Both the position numbers and the translations under genes were made by a program. Under the pieces are notes generated by a model, which worked only from the letters and a program-made list of their open reading frames with translations, did not search any database and was not told where the DNA came from. Below are positions 29,098 through 37,577 of a stretch of 64,000 nt of DNA, piece after piece. This stretch comes from Cerasibacillus terrae (lineage in GTDB: Bacteria; Bacillota; Bacilli; Bacillales; Amphibacillaceae): NCBI RefSeq assembly GCF_008039555.1, contig NZ_VDUW01000007.1, forward strand, positions 62,001 through 126,000, read 5' to 3'. Every line of letters starts with the position of its first letter. Position 1 is the stretch's first letter.

Positions 29098-29528
29098 TCT
29101 CCCTTACTTAAATTATTATTTATTTTTTGAAGAATATCTAGAATATCTTGTTGCTCCTTTTTTGGAATATTTTCCAAAACACGCGCTTCAAATTTTTCTA
29201 TTTCTTGTTTCCATGTTGGATACGTATTTTCGGCTTTTTTTGTTAACTGGATTAACTTTTCTCGTTTATCAATTCCAGTCTTCCGCTCGACCAAGTCAGC
29301 TTTTTCTAACCTAGAAATTGTGCGGGTAATTGTTGGGGCTTCTACACTTAAGTAATAGCAAATCTGTGCCTGTGTAATAGGTCCATATTCTTTTAGAAGA
29401 AAGATAATTGCCCATTGCGAACGATAAATGCCGAGTGGTGCTAGCTGGCGATCTAGTTGTTTGGAAAGTTGCCGATTGATTTGAAAGAAGTGATGGAAAA
29501 GGTAATCGTCTAACATAATTGGATTCAC
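29094..29528 (-). CDS. MarR family transcriptional repressor
   Basis: The 144-aa regulator has the winged helix-turn-helix of MarR proteins. Recognition helices lie at about 45-75 (ITQAQICYYLSVEAPTITRTISRLE), and the wing is the basic ADLVERKTGIDKREKLIQLT stretch. It is the first gene of a two-gene operon with the MFS pump. A 24-bp near-perfect palindrome covers the -10 box of its own promoter, so it should repress itself and the pump until a ligand binds. Confidence 0.9.
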   Translation of the reverse strand: MNPIMLDDYLFHHFFQINRQLSKQLDRQLAPLGIYRSQWAIIFLLKEYGPITQAQICYYLSVEAPTITRTISRLEKADLVERKTGIDKREKLIQLTKKAENTYPTWKQEIEKFEARVLENIPKKEQQDILDILQKINNNLSKGE

Positions 29529-29540
29529 TCCAGGGAAACA

Positions 29541-29586
29541 AGATAGTTACCTAGGTAATTATCTAGGAAAGCAGATTAGAAGTCAA
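29541..29586 (-). promoter_or_regulatory. Promoter and MarR operator of the MarR-MFS operon
   Basis: On the - strand TTGACT (29586-29581), a 17-nt spacer and GATAAT (29563-29558) form a good sigma-A promoter. The -10 lies inside a 24-bp palindrome at 29541-29564 whose halves match 11 of 12, with the perfect core TTACCTAGGTAA. This is a classic autoregulated MarR arrangement. Confidence 0.8.
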
Positions 29587-29657
29587 TTTAAACTATATGT
29601 ATATTCTAATAAATTGACGAAAGGGCCGCTCTTTTTTATACTTTAAAAGGATAGAAG

Positions 29658-30716
29658 GTGATGAAACTGGATTTTAATATACAATTTTTATCATTTTACG
29701 TGATTCAAATAGAAGATGACACGAAACAGTTAAAACATTATCAAACACTTGATCATGAAAATTATGAGATGAACTCCTTACGGGATTTCTTAGATGGAGA
29801 ATTAGCAAAGATAGTTAAGCGAAAGGTCGAACGCCATGGAAAATCAGAATCTAGTCCAACAAAGATAGGCCGATTTGTAGTCGAACCTGGGCATGAATTA
29901 ACTTCTAATCCTAATTATAATTTATTCTCAAAGGTACGATTCGCCGACTCTGTTGAATCCTTCCGTGAAGCGACAAATAAGATAGCTGAAATGTATTTAG
30001 AAACGAGTGCTGTCCGAGGTGGAGCGTTTATTATCACGACAGCAAAATTAACAAAGTTCTTTGATGATCCATTTCTGTTTATTTTAAAATGTGACTTTGA
30101 ACCGAAAGTAGCTACTATTACAGATGAGGCAACATTGATACATCAGGTGGAAATGGCTATTACGACGAAAAATATGAAATCCATTCAGTATCCATACATG
30201 CCAGAAGAAGGGATGATGGACCAGGCAGAAGTAAAAGTACATCAAGCTTCCCATGCAAGGTATTTCGAGGATTTTCTTAAATTTGTTGAATATGAAAAGT
30301 CAATGCCAGAAATTGTGAAGACACAAGTAGTTCATATGGTACAAGAACATATTGATGAAACCTATCCAGAAGAAACAGATGAGAAGGTAGAACTAGAAGA
30401 AGCTTTGGAAGAATGGGCGGTCACACCAAAACGAGAAATACAAGAACGTTTTACAACAGAGCAAGTGGTAGAAGCAACTTCAGAGATTGTGGAACACGCA
30501 CCAGAAGTAGAGTTAAAGATGAAGATGGATCATGTTTCTATTAAAGCGATGCTTTCTGACTTCGGTGATATCGTTCATTTAGCCAAAGTAAATGGTCGAT
30601 ACGTGCTTGTTGTCGAAGCAGAAAACATTCATTTTGAAAAAGGGTTCTCTCCAATTGAATTCCATAAGCCAGATGATTTGATGACGGTTATGGATAAGGT
30701 TGTTAATAAAAAGTAA
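29658..30716 (+). CDS. DUF3900-like protein (distant likeness to nucleoid-associated proteins)
   Basis: The 352-aa soluble protein begins with KLDFNIQFLSFYVIQIEDD and has an acidic middle and end (EETDEKVELEEALEEW). I recognise it, without certainty, as the DUF3900 family of Bacillus. The beta-rich start, the AVRGGAFIITTA segment and the C-terminal strand pair recall the 37-kDa nucleoid-associated (NdpA/YejK) fold. There are no membrane segments or catalytic motifs. It is a single gene, AAGGTG before the ATG, with a strong terminator after it. Function unknown. Confidence 0.6.
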   Translation: MMKLDFNIQFLSFYVIQIEDDTKQLKHYQTLDHENYEMNSLRDFLDGELAKIVKRKVERHGKSESSPTKIGRFVVEPGHELTSNPNYNLFSKVRFADSVESFREATNKIAEMYLETSAVRGGAFIITTAKLTKFFDDPFLFILKCDFEPKVATITDEATLIHQVEMAITTKNMKSIQYPYMPEEGMMDQAEVKVHQASHARYFEDFLKFVEYEKSMPEIVKTQVVHMVQEHIDETYPEETDEKVELEEALEEWAVTPKREIQERFTTEQVVEATSEIVEHAPEVELKMKMDHVSIKAMLSDFGDIVHLAKVNGRYVLVVEAENIHFEKGFSPIEFHKPDDLMTVMDKVVNKK

Positions 30717-30718
30717 AG

Positions 30719-30757
30719 AAAGCACAAAGTTTCATCAAAAAACTTTGTGCTTTTCAT
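30719..30757. terminator. Bidirectional intrinsic terminator
   Basis: AAAGCACAAAGTT pairs with AACTTTGTGCTTT between the convergent DUF3900-like and AI-2E permease genes, with TTTT on the + side and T-rich sequence on the - side. Confidence 0.85.
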
Positions 30758-30763
30758 ATATCT

Positions 30764-31918
30764 TTATTTCTCTTTTAGCTTGTAGTGGCCAGAATCATTT
30801 CCGTAAAACCGATTATATCGTATTTTAAATTTATCATAGATATATTGAACAAGAACTTTTACTATAGCATAGCCAGGTATACCTAGGATAACACCGATGA
30901 TACCAAATAAATTCCCTGCTACAAGTAAAACAATAATAATGGTAAGTGGATGAATTTTCATTGTTTTTCCCATAATATTTGGTGAAATGAAATTTCCTTC
31001 TAAAAATTGAACAGCTACCCAAACAATCGCTAATTTTAGTAGCATAAATGGGGAGTGGACAATCGCAATAATAATCGCAGGTGAAATGGCAATTGTCGGC
31101 CCCAAATAAGGAACAACACTTGTTATAGCAGCAGTTAAAGCTAAAATAATCGCATAATCTAAACCAATAATTAAATAGCCAATATAAAGTAGAATACCAA
31201 TACAAGACGCGACAATGATTTGTCCTTGGATATAGGATCCCACTTGTTCGTCCATATTTTTCAAAATATAATCCGCATCTTTTCTAAATTTAGGCGGTAG
31301 TAGATGTAAGCAGTATTCTTTAAAACGTCCTCCATCTTTTAATAAGAAGAACAGGATAATAGGAAATGTAATCAAGGCGACAACAACATTAGTCACTGTA
31401 GATGCGAAGTTCCTAACACCTTCATAGGCTCCTCCTATATAAGCACCAACTTGACTTGGTAAATCACTTAGATTTTCGATAACCCATTGATATCCTTCAT
31501 CATAGTAATCACCTAAAATGGAAGTTTCCATCCATTCTTGAATTCCCTTTCCCATTTGATTTAAATAAGATGGAAATGTTCGTATTAAGTCTTTTATCTG
31601 TGTTTCAATCACAGGAGCTGTAAGCAAAACAAGCCCTGTTAAAATCCCACTTATCCCTAAAATAAGAATAATAATTCCCCAGATTCTTTTAATCCGCAGT
31701 CGTTCTAATAAATTAACGATTGGATTTAACAGATAAAAGGCAATAAATGCTAAGATAATTGGTGGTAAAAGAGTAGAAAAAATGGTTATGATAGGATTGA
31801 AAATAAAAGATACTTTATGATAAACAAAAATAGTGATCCCAATCAGTATAAGAATAATAAGACCAAATACTAAGTCACGACCACCGATAAATTTCATAAA
31901 ACGGCTAGAAAATTTCAT
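30764..31918 (-). CDS. AI-2E family transporter (UPF0118)
   Basis: The 384-aa protein has the AI-2 exporter/Na+-H+ antiporter family plan: two N-terminal helices, a third near residue 65-90, a soluble segment (about 105-160), then five more helices including the conserved VPYLGPTIAISPAIIIA loop and the final GVILGIPGYAIVKV block. Members export AI-2 in some bacteria and act as Na+(Li+)/H+ antiporters in halophiles, so the substrate here is open. It lies alone between two terminators. Length is typical. Confidence 0.85.
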   Translation of the reverse strand: MKFSSRFMKFIGGRDLVFGLIILILIGITIFVYHKVSFIFNPIITIFSTLLPPIILAFIAFYLLNPIVNLLERLRIKRIWGIIILILGISGILTGLVLLTAPVIETQIKDLIRTFPSYLNQMGKGIQEWMETSILGDYYDEGYQWVIENLSDLPSQVGAYIGGAYEGVRNFASTVTNVVVALITFPIILFFLLKDGGRFKEYCLHLLPPKFRKDADYILKNMDEQVGSYIQGQIIVASCIGILLYIGYLIIGLDYAIILALTAAITSVVPYLGPTIAISPAIIIAIVHSPFMLLKLAIVWVAVQFLEGNFISPNIMGKTMKIHPLTIIIVLLVAGNLFGIIGVILGIPGYAIVKVLVQYIYDKFKIRYNRFYGNDSGHYKLKEK

Positions 31919-32016
31919 AAGGATCTCCTTTATATATCTAACTAATCATTTTTATTGTGTAAGTGAGTTAATTACACTTTATTATAAAGTAAATATGTAA
32001 AATATTCCATTATGCT

Positions 32017-32050
32017 AAAAAGAAAGAATGGTCAATGAACCATTCTTTCT
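32017..32050 (-). terminator. Intrinsic terminator of the second MFS gene
   Basis: AGAAAGAATGGT pairs with ACCATTCTTTCT; on the - strand TTTTT follows. The stem overlaps the end of the MFS stop codon. Confidence 0.85.
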
Positions 32051-33215
32051 AATGTGCATGATATTTATTTGATAAAACATTTCGGCTATACATGGAAATA
32101 ACAGCAGTAGCTAGGGATAGAAGTACTAGTATCCCACCTATTGTTGCATTATGAACTACTGAAGTTTGCTCAATGACGATTCCTCCAATGAATGACCCAA
32201 AAGCAATTCCAAAATGTAAGGAAGAATTATTTAAGCTTTGTTGAATATCGGATGTATCGGGGGATGCTTCAATTAGAAAGCTTTGCATTGCTGGTGAGAG
32301 TGCCCAGCTCATCACACCCCAGATAATTAAGACGATAAAAAAGACTGGTAATATTGATGTTGTATGTGGTAGTGCGAAAATAGCTGCAGCAAAAAGGATG
32401 ATTACTCCCATAATGGTTTTCCTTACCCCGAATGTATCTGCCAATGTTCCACCAAAACCACCACCACTCACAGCGGCAATTCCGAAGATTAAATAAATGG
32501 TGCTAATCCAGTTTCCAGAAGCTCCCATTGTAGATTGTAAAAAAGGATTTAAGTATGCATAAATGGCTGTGTGTCCTGCTAAAAATAAAAAAGTCGTAAT
32601 GTGTGCAAATAGAATTTTTCTATCCTTTAATGTAACGATTTGTTGTTTAATTGGAATAGAAGGCTTTGGTGTAACTCTTTCCATGAAAAAGTGAACCCCG
32701 ATAATTGATAACAAAGTTAATAAGCTAACTAGTATAAATGGAGCTTTCCAACCGAGTGTATTTCCTAGTATCATTCCAAGTGGTACACCTAAAACTAAAG
32801 AGGCACTTACTCCCATCGATACAAGCCCAATGGCCCGTCCCCGATATTTTGGTTCTACCAGCCTTGGAGCCATTACTAAACAAAGAACAATTAGAAGTGC
32901 TCCACTTGCTGAAGAAATGATTCTGCCAAGAAAAACAATTCCATAGGAAGAACTTAATATTGTAATAATGTTTCCCACAAGGAAAATATATAGAGAAAAA
33001 AGTGTTAATCGTTTTCGCTCTATGTTTGCTGTTGCGATTAAAAGAACGGGTCCTGCAATAGCAAATATAAGGGAGAAAATGGTGATTAGAAATCCGGCTT
33101 TTCCTAGACTAACTTGTAAATCTGTAGCAATTAAATCGAGAATCCCACCGATAATTAGTTCCACCATTCCTACAATAAATGATACAATCATTAAAAAATA
33201 TACACGTTTATCCAT
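32049..33215 (-). CDS. MFS transporter, DHA1/AraJ-like
   Basis: The 388-aa protein has twelve predicted helices and the pattern of the arabinose-efflux/chloramphenicol-resistance branch of MFS exporters. Helix 5 shows the efflux-type G-x-x-x-G-P-like run GVSASLVLGVPLGMILG. The start is ATG 33215 with GAAAGGAT 9 nt before it; the open frame runs 43 codons further upstream, but that part is poorly coding and overlaps the promoter. A perfect inverted repeat ATATTAG-N5-CTAATAT about 100 nt upstream suggests a repressor encoded elsewhere. Probable drug or sugar exporter. Confidence 0.85.
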   Translation of the reverse strand: MDKRVYFLMIVSFIVGMVELIIGGILDLIATDLQVSLGKAGFLITIFSLIFAIAGPVLLIATANIERKRLTLFSLYIFLVGNIITILSSSYGIVFLGRIISSASGALLIVLCLVMAPRLVEPKYRGRAIGLVSMGVSASLVLGVPLGMILGNTLGWKAPFILVSLLTLLSIIGVHFFMERVTPKPSIPIKQQIVTLKDRKILFAHITTFLFLAGHTAIYAYLNPFLQSTMGASGNWISTIYLIFGIAAVSGGGFGGTLADTFGVRKTIMGVIILFAAAIFALPHTTSILPVFFIVLIIWGVMSWALSPAMQSFLIEASPDTSDIQQSLNNSSLHFGIAFGSFIGGIVIEQTSVVHNATIGGILVLLSLATAVISMYSRNVLSNKYHAH

Positions 33216-33312
33216 ATAAAAAATCCTTTCTATTAATAGCTTCTGTTTCCTATCTATCGGCAGTATGAGTTTATAAAGAAGATAAACTTCTCTTTCAACT
33301 ACTTTCATTGCT

Positions 33313-33331
33313 ATATTAGCATAACTAATAT
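33313..33331. promoter_or_regulatory. Inverted repeat upstream of the second MFS gene
   Basis: ATATTAG and CTAATAT form perfect 7-bp arms around CATAA. The element lies 98-116 nt before the MFS start and is a candidate operator. No regulator gene is adjacent on that side. Confidence 0.4.
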
Positions 33332-33504
33332 TTTTATCCTTCACAACAATTATAACTAGTTTTTTTTAGGCAAGAATTACTTGAAAAAAGTAATACTTTT
33401 AACTATATTTTGTCGAATTTGTCAATTATGATTCTTAATCAGGAAAAACTTCTCTGTTTCTGTTATACTTTATATACCTCGCTATGATTGAAGGAGGAAC
33501 TTCA

Positions 33505-34320
33505 TTGGATAAAAAATTGGAAAAAGAAGCGATGCATGTTTTAAAGTTAACAAGTCGGACTTTTTATATACCGATCAAATTGTTGAAACCGAAATTACGA
33601 AAAACGGTTGGTTCGGCTTATTTATGTATGCGTGCAATTGATGAAATAGAGGATCATATTCAATTAGAATCGGAAATAAAACAGCATTTATTACGTGAAA
33701 CAAGTCAATTGTTAAAACAACAACCGTTTGATAAAGGAAAATATCAATCACTTATTCAACCGTATGAAAAGTATTTACCAGAAGTAACCATTCGATTAGG
33801 GGACTGGATAGACTTTTGTCCAGACGAAATCACTGGCACCGTGACAGATGCAACCAGTGTGATGGCAAATGGTATGGCAAAATGGGTTGACAAAGGTTGG
33901 AAAGTAAAAACAGAAGAGGATTTAGATGAATATACGTATTATGTTGCGGGACTAGTAGGTATCATGTTATCAGATATTTGGAAATGGTATGACGGAACAA
34001 CAACTAATCGGGAACTTGCAATAGGTTATGGAAGAGGGCTACAAGCAGTAAATGTCCTTAGAAATGTTGATGAAGATAGAGAACGAGGTGTCCAATTTTT
34101 CCCCGATAGCTGGACAAAAGATGATATGTTTGCATATGCAGAAGAAAACTTACGAAAAGCTGATGCATATATGAAAGATATTAAAACAAAAAACATACTG
34201 CTATTTTGTAAAATCCCCCTCGCATTAGCGAAACGAACATTAAAAGCGTTAAAACGTGGACAAGAAAAAATGACCCGTCAAGAAGTAGAAGAGACGGTTG
34301 AACAAATTGTAAATGAATAA
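33505..34320 (+). CDS. Squalene/phytoene synthase-like protein (YisP-type)
   Basis: The 271-aa protein has the trans-isoprenyl diphosphate synthase (head-to-head) fold: start TSRTFYIPIKLL, then the first Asp motif DEIED (46-50). The second site reads LRNVDEDRERG, where the usual first Asp is Asn187 and Asp191 is kept. B. subtilis YisP, from memory also altered in its Asp motifs, dephosphorylates farnesyl diphosphate to farnesol and supports membrane rafts; that role is more likely here than true squalene synthesis, as no partner desaturase is near. TTG 33505 is the start, since GAAGGAGGAA is 7 nt upstream. Confidence 0.78.
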   Translation: MDKKLEKEAMHVLKLTSRTFYIPIKLLKPKLRKTVGSAYLCMRAIDEIEDHIQLESEIKQHLLRETSQLLKQQPFDKGKYQSLIQPYEKYLPEVTIRLGDWIDFCPDEITGTVTDATSVMANGMAKWVDKGWKVKTEEDLDEYTYYVAGLVGIMLSDIWKWYDGTTTNRELAIGYGRGLQAVNVLRNVDEDRERGVQFFPDSWTKDDMFAYAEENLRKADAYMKDIKTKNILLFCKIPLALAKRTLKALKRGQEKMTRQEVEETVEQIVNE

Positions 34321-34422
34321 ATTCAACCAACTGAATAGAGGGAAACTTTTGCGGCTAGTTTTGTCACACCCTTTATATAAATGGGAGAAACCTCGATGTA
34401 TGAGCTGCAGTCCTGATAAATG

Positions 34423-34463
34423 AAAAAACGTGCTCGTTACAAAAATACGAGCACGTTTTTTTT
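34423..34463. terminator. Strong bidirectional terminator
   Basis: AAAAAACGTGCTCGT pairs with ACGAGCACGTTTTTT between convergent genes, flanked by A and T runs on both sides. Confidence 0.9.
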
Positions 34464-34905
34464 AAAAACATTGAAATGAATTAATTCGGTCTAGGTCAAT
34501 TCCAAAATAGACCCATCTAAAAAATGACCATCGATAACCAGCTACAGAACGACGTCCAACAAAGGTTGGGTAGAACCAAAAAGAGTTACCATTATCTAGC
34601 CAAATATACGTGAATCGATAGCGACATCCACGGATTGCTCCAGGATCAATCGCATATGTTTGAAATTTCGGCTGCTGTGGAGTGAATAATGGTGGTGGAG
34701 TTGTTGGTGGACCATCTGTTTGCGGCTGGTTATATGGATCAGGTCCACCAGGGAAATTGTTTCCCCCAGGAAATCCAGGATCTCCCGAGCCCCCAGGAAA
34801 ACCAGGTGGGCCAAACATCCCTCCTAGGTTATTAAAAATTCGCTCATCTTGGTTATATTCATCATCATATGGATGAAAAAAACTTGGGTACTTATCATTG
34901 TTCAT
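34462..34905 (-). CDS. Pro/Gly-rich protein of unknown function
   Basis: I do not recognise a characterised family. The 147-aa protein has an acidic start (PYDDEYNQDERIFNN). A collagen-like segment of G-x-P and P-G-G units fills residues 28-60, a Pro/Gln linker follows to about 83, and a compact C-terminal part (84-147) is rich in aromatic and basic residues with two Cys (CRYRF and FQCF). No signal peptide is present. The make-up recalls small spore-coat or exosporium proteins of Bacillaceae. The GGG(G)T ribosome site before the ATG and the terminator overlapping its stop support a real gene. Confidence 0.65.
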   Translation of the reverse strand: MNNDKYPSFFHPYDDEYNQDERIFNNLGGMFGPPGFPGGSGDPGFPGGNNFPGGPDPYNQPQTDGPPTTPPPLFTPQQPKFQTYAIDPGAIRGCRYRFTYIWLDNGNSFWFYPTFVGRRSVAGYRWSFFRWVYFGIDLDRINSFQCF

Positions 34906-35016
34906 TCTATTTTACCCCCTTAAAAATTCTTTCTCTTTACTATATGGGTAATCGGTCTAGAAGGGGATTAAAAATAGGAAAAATGGGCATTTTTAGCACC
35001 TTGATTTAGGATATTA

Positions 35017-35045
35017 TAAAAACTCCCACCTTGAAGGCGGGAGTT
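35017..35045 (-). terminator. Intrinsic terminator of the GNAT gene
   Basis: AACTCCC(A)CC pairs with GG(C)GGGAGTT; on the - strand TTTTT follows. It lies about 40 nt after the acetyltransferase stop codon. Confidence 0.8.
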
Positions 35046-35085
35046 GACTTATATTCGCAATCATGCTGTATCACACCGTTTTGGG

Positions 35086-35925
35086 TTATGTTGGAACTCC
35101 AACAAGTTCAGTGTTTTCATATATTTTTAGATTACCAATCGATTGAAAGCCTGCTCGTTCATAGATTCCCTTTCCTTCTGGTGAAGCTTGAAGAACACAG
35201 TATTCTCCATTGTTTTCCTTAGCATCATGAAGTAAGTATTGAATTAATGCGGTACCAATACCTTTGCCTCTAACTTCTGGTATTGTTGCAATATCATACA
35301 TACCAACTGTTGTATCCGTAAACATTAAAGATCCCGTTGAAACAACTTCACCTTGATAGATTCCAACGTATGGTTTGTATGGGGAGGATCTATCTAGTAA
35401 AAGATCAGTTATTTTGGAAAAATAGGTTTGAATGTACTGTGGTTCAGGATTTTCATATAAATTGGCAATAATATTTCCAAATTGTTGAGCCTCATTTTCT
35501 GTAGATATTTCTTTTAGAATTAAATCATCTCTATCTTGTATCGAAATTTGCTGGTCCTTTAATTCTGCAACCATTCCAATATATGGGGTGTGGTATTCCG
35601 TTAAACCAATATCATGTATAATTTCTCTTGTCTCTTTTTCATCTTCCCAGCACCACATATTAATTGGAAAATCTTTATCATTAAAATGATCCATTTCTTT
35701 TTTTATAGTGTCTTTGGATGGGGTTTTTCCTTGTTCGGGTAATGTAATAATATTGAAGTTATACGTAGGGATACCAGAATCAACACGCACGAGATCTTCT
35801 GTTTCTTTGACATGCATATTGTTCATTCTTCTTGCATTGTGAGTTACCTTTGCTGTTAGATTATTTACCATCATCTTTCGGTACTCTTTTTGTTCTAAAT
35901 CCACGTTACTTTCATCTCTCCTCAT
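35086..35925 (-). CDS. GNAT family N-acetyltransferase
   Basis: The 279-aa protein has a C-terminal GNAT acetyltransferase domain. The acetyl-CoA loop is seen in VRGKGIGTALIQYLLHDAKENNGEYCVLQAS near residue 215-245, followed by the YERAGF motif. The N-terminal 130 residues have no clear motif and may be a second, decayed GNAT-like half, a frequent arrangement. The start is uncertain: ATG 35925 has no Shine-Dalgarno, while GTG 35904 has AGGAG about 13 nt upstream. Substrate unknown; no functional neighbour. Confidence 0.78.
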   Translation of the reverse strand: MRRDESNVDLEQKEYRKMMVNNLTAKVTHNARRMNNMHVKETEDLVRVDSGIPTYNFNIITLPEQGKTPSKDTIKKEMDHFNDKDFPINMWCWEDEKETREIIHDIGLTEYHTPYIGMVAELKDQQISIQDRDDLILKEISTENEAQQFGNIIANLYENPEPQYIQTYFSKITDLLLDRSSPYKPYVGIYQGEVVSTGSLMFTDTTVGMYDIATIPEVRGKGIGTALIQYLLHDAKENNGEYCVLQASPEGKGIYERAGFQSIGNLKIYENTELVGVPT

Positions 35926-36252
35926 TAGTTTTTTTATGAATAATTATTCCTCTCTTGTTGAGAGAAACTCCATAAATCTAAGTCTTCTTTATCGTATAAT
36001 GATATTTTTCTTTATGCAAATGGGATTTTAGGGTCTGATTACATGTATTCTATAAGATTTTTGAGGAAATATATTCTTTTAGTAAGTAGAGGTTAAAAAA
36101 TCCAATTTCTTTCGCTTATATGGACAGAAATGAAACTATTTTCAAAAAACAACAAAAATAATGTTAAAGTATACTGGATGAAACGCTTTTCACCAAGTAA
36201 CTTGATTAAAAACAGATTTATGGAAGGAGGGAAAGAAATATCTCCTAGTAAA
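35926..36252. other. Gene-free AT-rich stretch
   Basis: This stretch before the ace operon terminator holds no credible gene. A GGAAGGAGGG run at 36222-36231 looks like a ribosome site but is followed by no useful reading frame (19 codons at most). Nothing else is seen. Confidence 0.6.
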
Positions 36253-36284
36253 AATAAAAAGTGGGTCATTGTATATTGACCCAC
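36253..36284 (-). terminator. Intrinsic terminator of aceB-aceA
   Basis: GTGGGTCA pairs with TGACCCAC; on the - strand TTTTTATTTTT follows. It lies 16 nt after the aceA stop codon. Confidence 0.88.
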
Positions 36285-36299
36285 CTATACATAATTATT

Positions 36300-37577
36300 T
36301 TATTTCGTAAATTGTTCCTCTTCCGTTGAGCCTTTTAAAGCGATTGTTGATGAAGAACCACCAGAAATAACTTGAGCTACCTCATCAAAGTACCCAGTTC
36401 CAACTTCACGTTGGTGACGGGTTGCCGTATAGCCATCTTTTTCGCTAGCAAATTCTGCTTGTTGTAATTCGGAATAGGCAGCCATTCCATGATCTTTGTA
36501 TTTACGAGCAAGTTCAAACATGCCATGATTTAATGAATGGAAACCAGCTAGTGTAACGAACTGGAACTTGTAACCCATTTTAGCAATTTCTTTTTGGAAA
36601 TTGGCAATTTCTTGATCGGATAATTTTTGCTTCCAATTAAACGATGGAGAACAGTTATAAGCAAGTAATTTATTCGGATATTTTTCGTGAATAGCCTCTG
36701 CGAATTGTCTCGCTTCTTCAACATTCGGTTCAGAAGTTTCACACCAGATAAGATCAGCATATGGAGCATAGCTTAATCCACGAGCAATTGCCTGCTCAAT
36801 ACCAGCTTTTGTACGGTAAAATCCTTCAGATGTACGTTCACCTGTTATAAATGGAGCATCAGCTGGATCAATATCACTTGTAACCATGTCTGCTGCATTT
36901 GCATCCGTACGTGCAACAATAATAGTTGGAGTTCCCATTACATCAGCAGCAAAACGAGCTGAAATTAGGTTACGAATAGCATCCTGCGTCGGTAGTAGTA
37001 CTTTACCGCCTAAATGACCGCATTTCTTTTCCGAAGCGAGCTGGTCTTCGAAATGAACACCAGATGCTCCAGCTTCAATCATTGCTTTCATCAATTCAAA
37101 AACGTTCAATTGACCACCAAATCCAGCTTCAGCGTCAGCAACGATAGGAGCAAACCAATCGATTTCATCGTTTCCTTCTGAGTAATGAATTTGATCAGCA
37201 CGCTGTAAAGCCTGGTTAATTCGTTTTACAACTTGTGGAACACTATTTACAGGGTAAAGACTTTGGTCAGGATACATCTGTCCAGCAATGTTTGCATCTG
37301 CTGCAACTTGCCATCCACTTAAATAAATGGCTTTTAGTCCAGCTTTAACTTGTTGCATTGCTTGATTTCCAGTTAGTGCGCCTAATGCATGAACATAGTC
37401 CTCATTATTAATTAGTTTCCATAATTTCTGGGCTCCTCTTTCAGCGAGTGTATACTCAATATCAAGAGACCCTTTTAAACGGATAACATCCTCTGCTGAA
37501 TATGGTCTTTCAATGCCTACCCATCTTAAATCATTATCCCATTCTTTTTGCAATTGATCGATACGTGATTGTCTCAT
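36300..37577 (-). CDS. aceA: Isocitrate lyase
   Basis: AceA cleaves isocitrate to glyoxylate and succinate, the first step of the glyoxylate shunt. The 425-aa protein carries the catalytic KKCGH motif in [11 protein letters not shown] and the metal and substrate blocks [12 protein letters not shown] and NCSPSFNW. Its length matches the short bacterial type. Its start codon shares one base with the end of aceB, so translation is coupled. The shunt allows growth on acetate, fatty acids or acetoacetate and is absent from B. subtilis 168 but present in several marine and alkaliphilic Bacillaceae. Confidence 0.96.
   Translation of the reverse strand: MRQSRIDQLQKEWDNDLRWVGIERPYSAEDVIRLKGSLDIEYTLAERGAQKLWKLINNEDYVHALGALTGNQAMQQVKAGLKAIYLSGWQVAADANIAGQMYPDQSLYPVNSVPQVVKRINQALQRADQIHYSEGNDEIDWFAPIVADAEAGFGGQLNVFELMKAMIEAGASGVHFEDQLASEKKCGHLGGKVLLPTQDAIRNLISARFAADVMGTPTIIVARTDANAADMVTSDIDPADAPFITGERTSEGFYRTKAGIEQAIARGLSYAPYADLIWCETSEPNVEEARQFAEAIHEKYPNKLLAYNCSPSFNWKQKLSDQEIANFQKEIAKMGYKFQFVTLAGFHSLNHGMFELARKYKDHGMAAYSELQQAEFASEKDGYTATRHQREVGTGYFDEVAQVISGGSSSTIALKGSTEEEQFTK

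Noticed and set aside
36221-36280. 19-codon frame on + after GGAAGGAGGG
   Set aside because: The purine run lies inside the frame rather than before its ATG; too short and unsupported.
36093-36284. 63-codon frame on the - strand next to the ace terminator
   Set aside because: It includes the terminator stem of aceB-aceA, has no ribosome site and poor composition.
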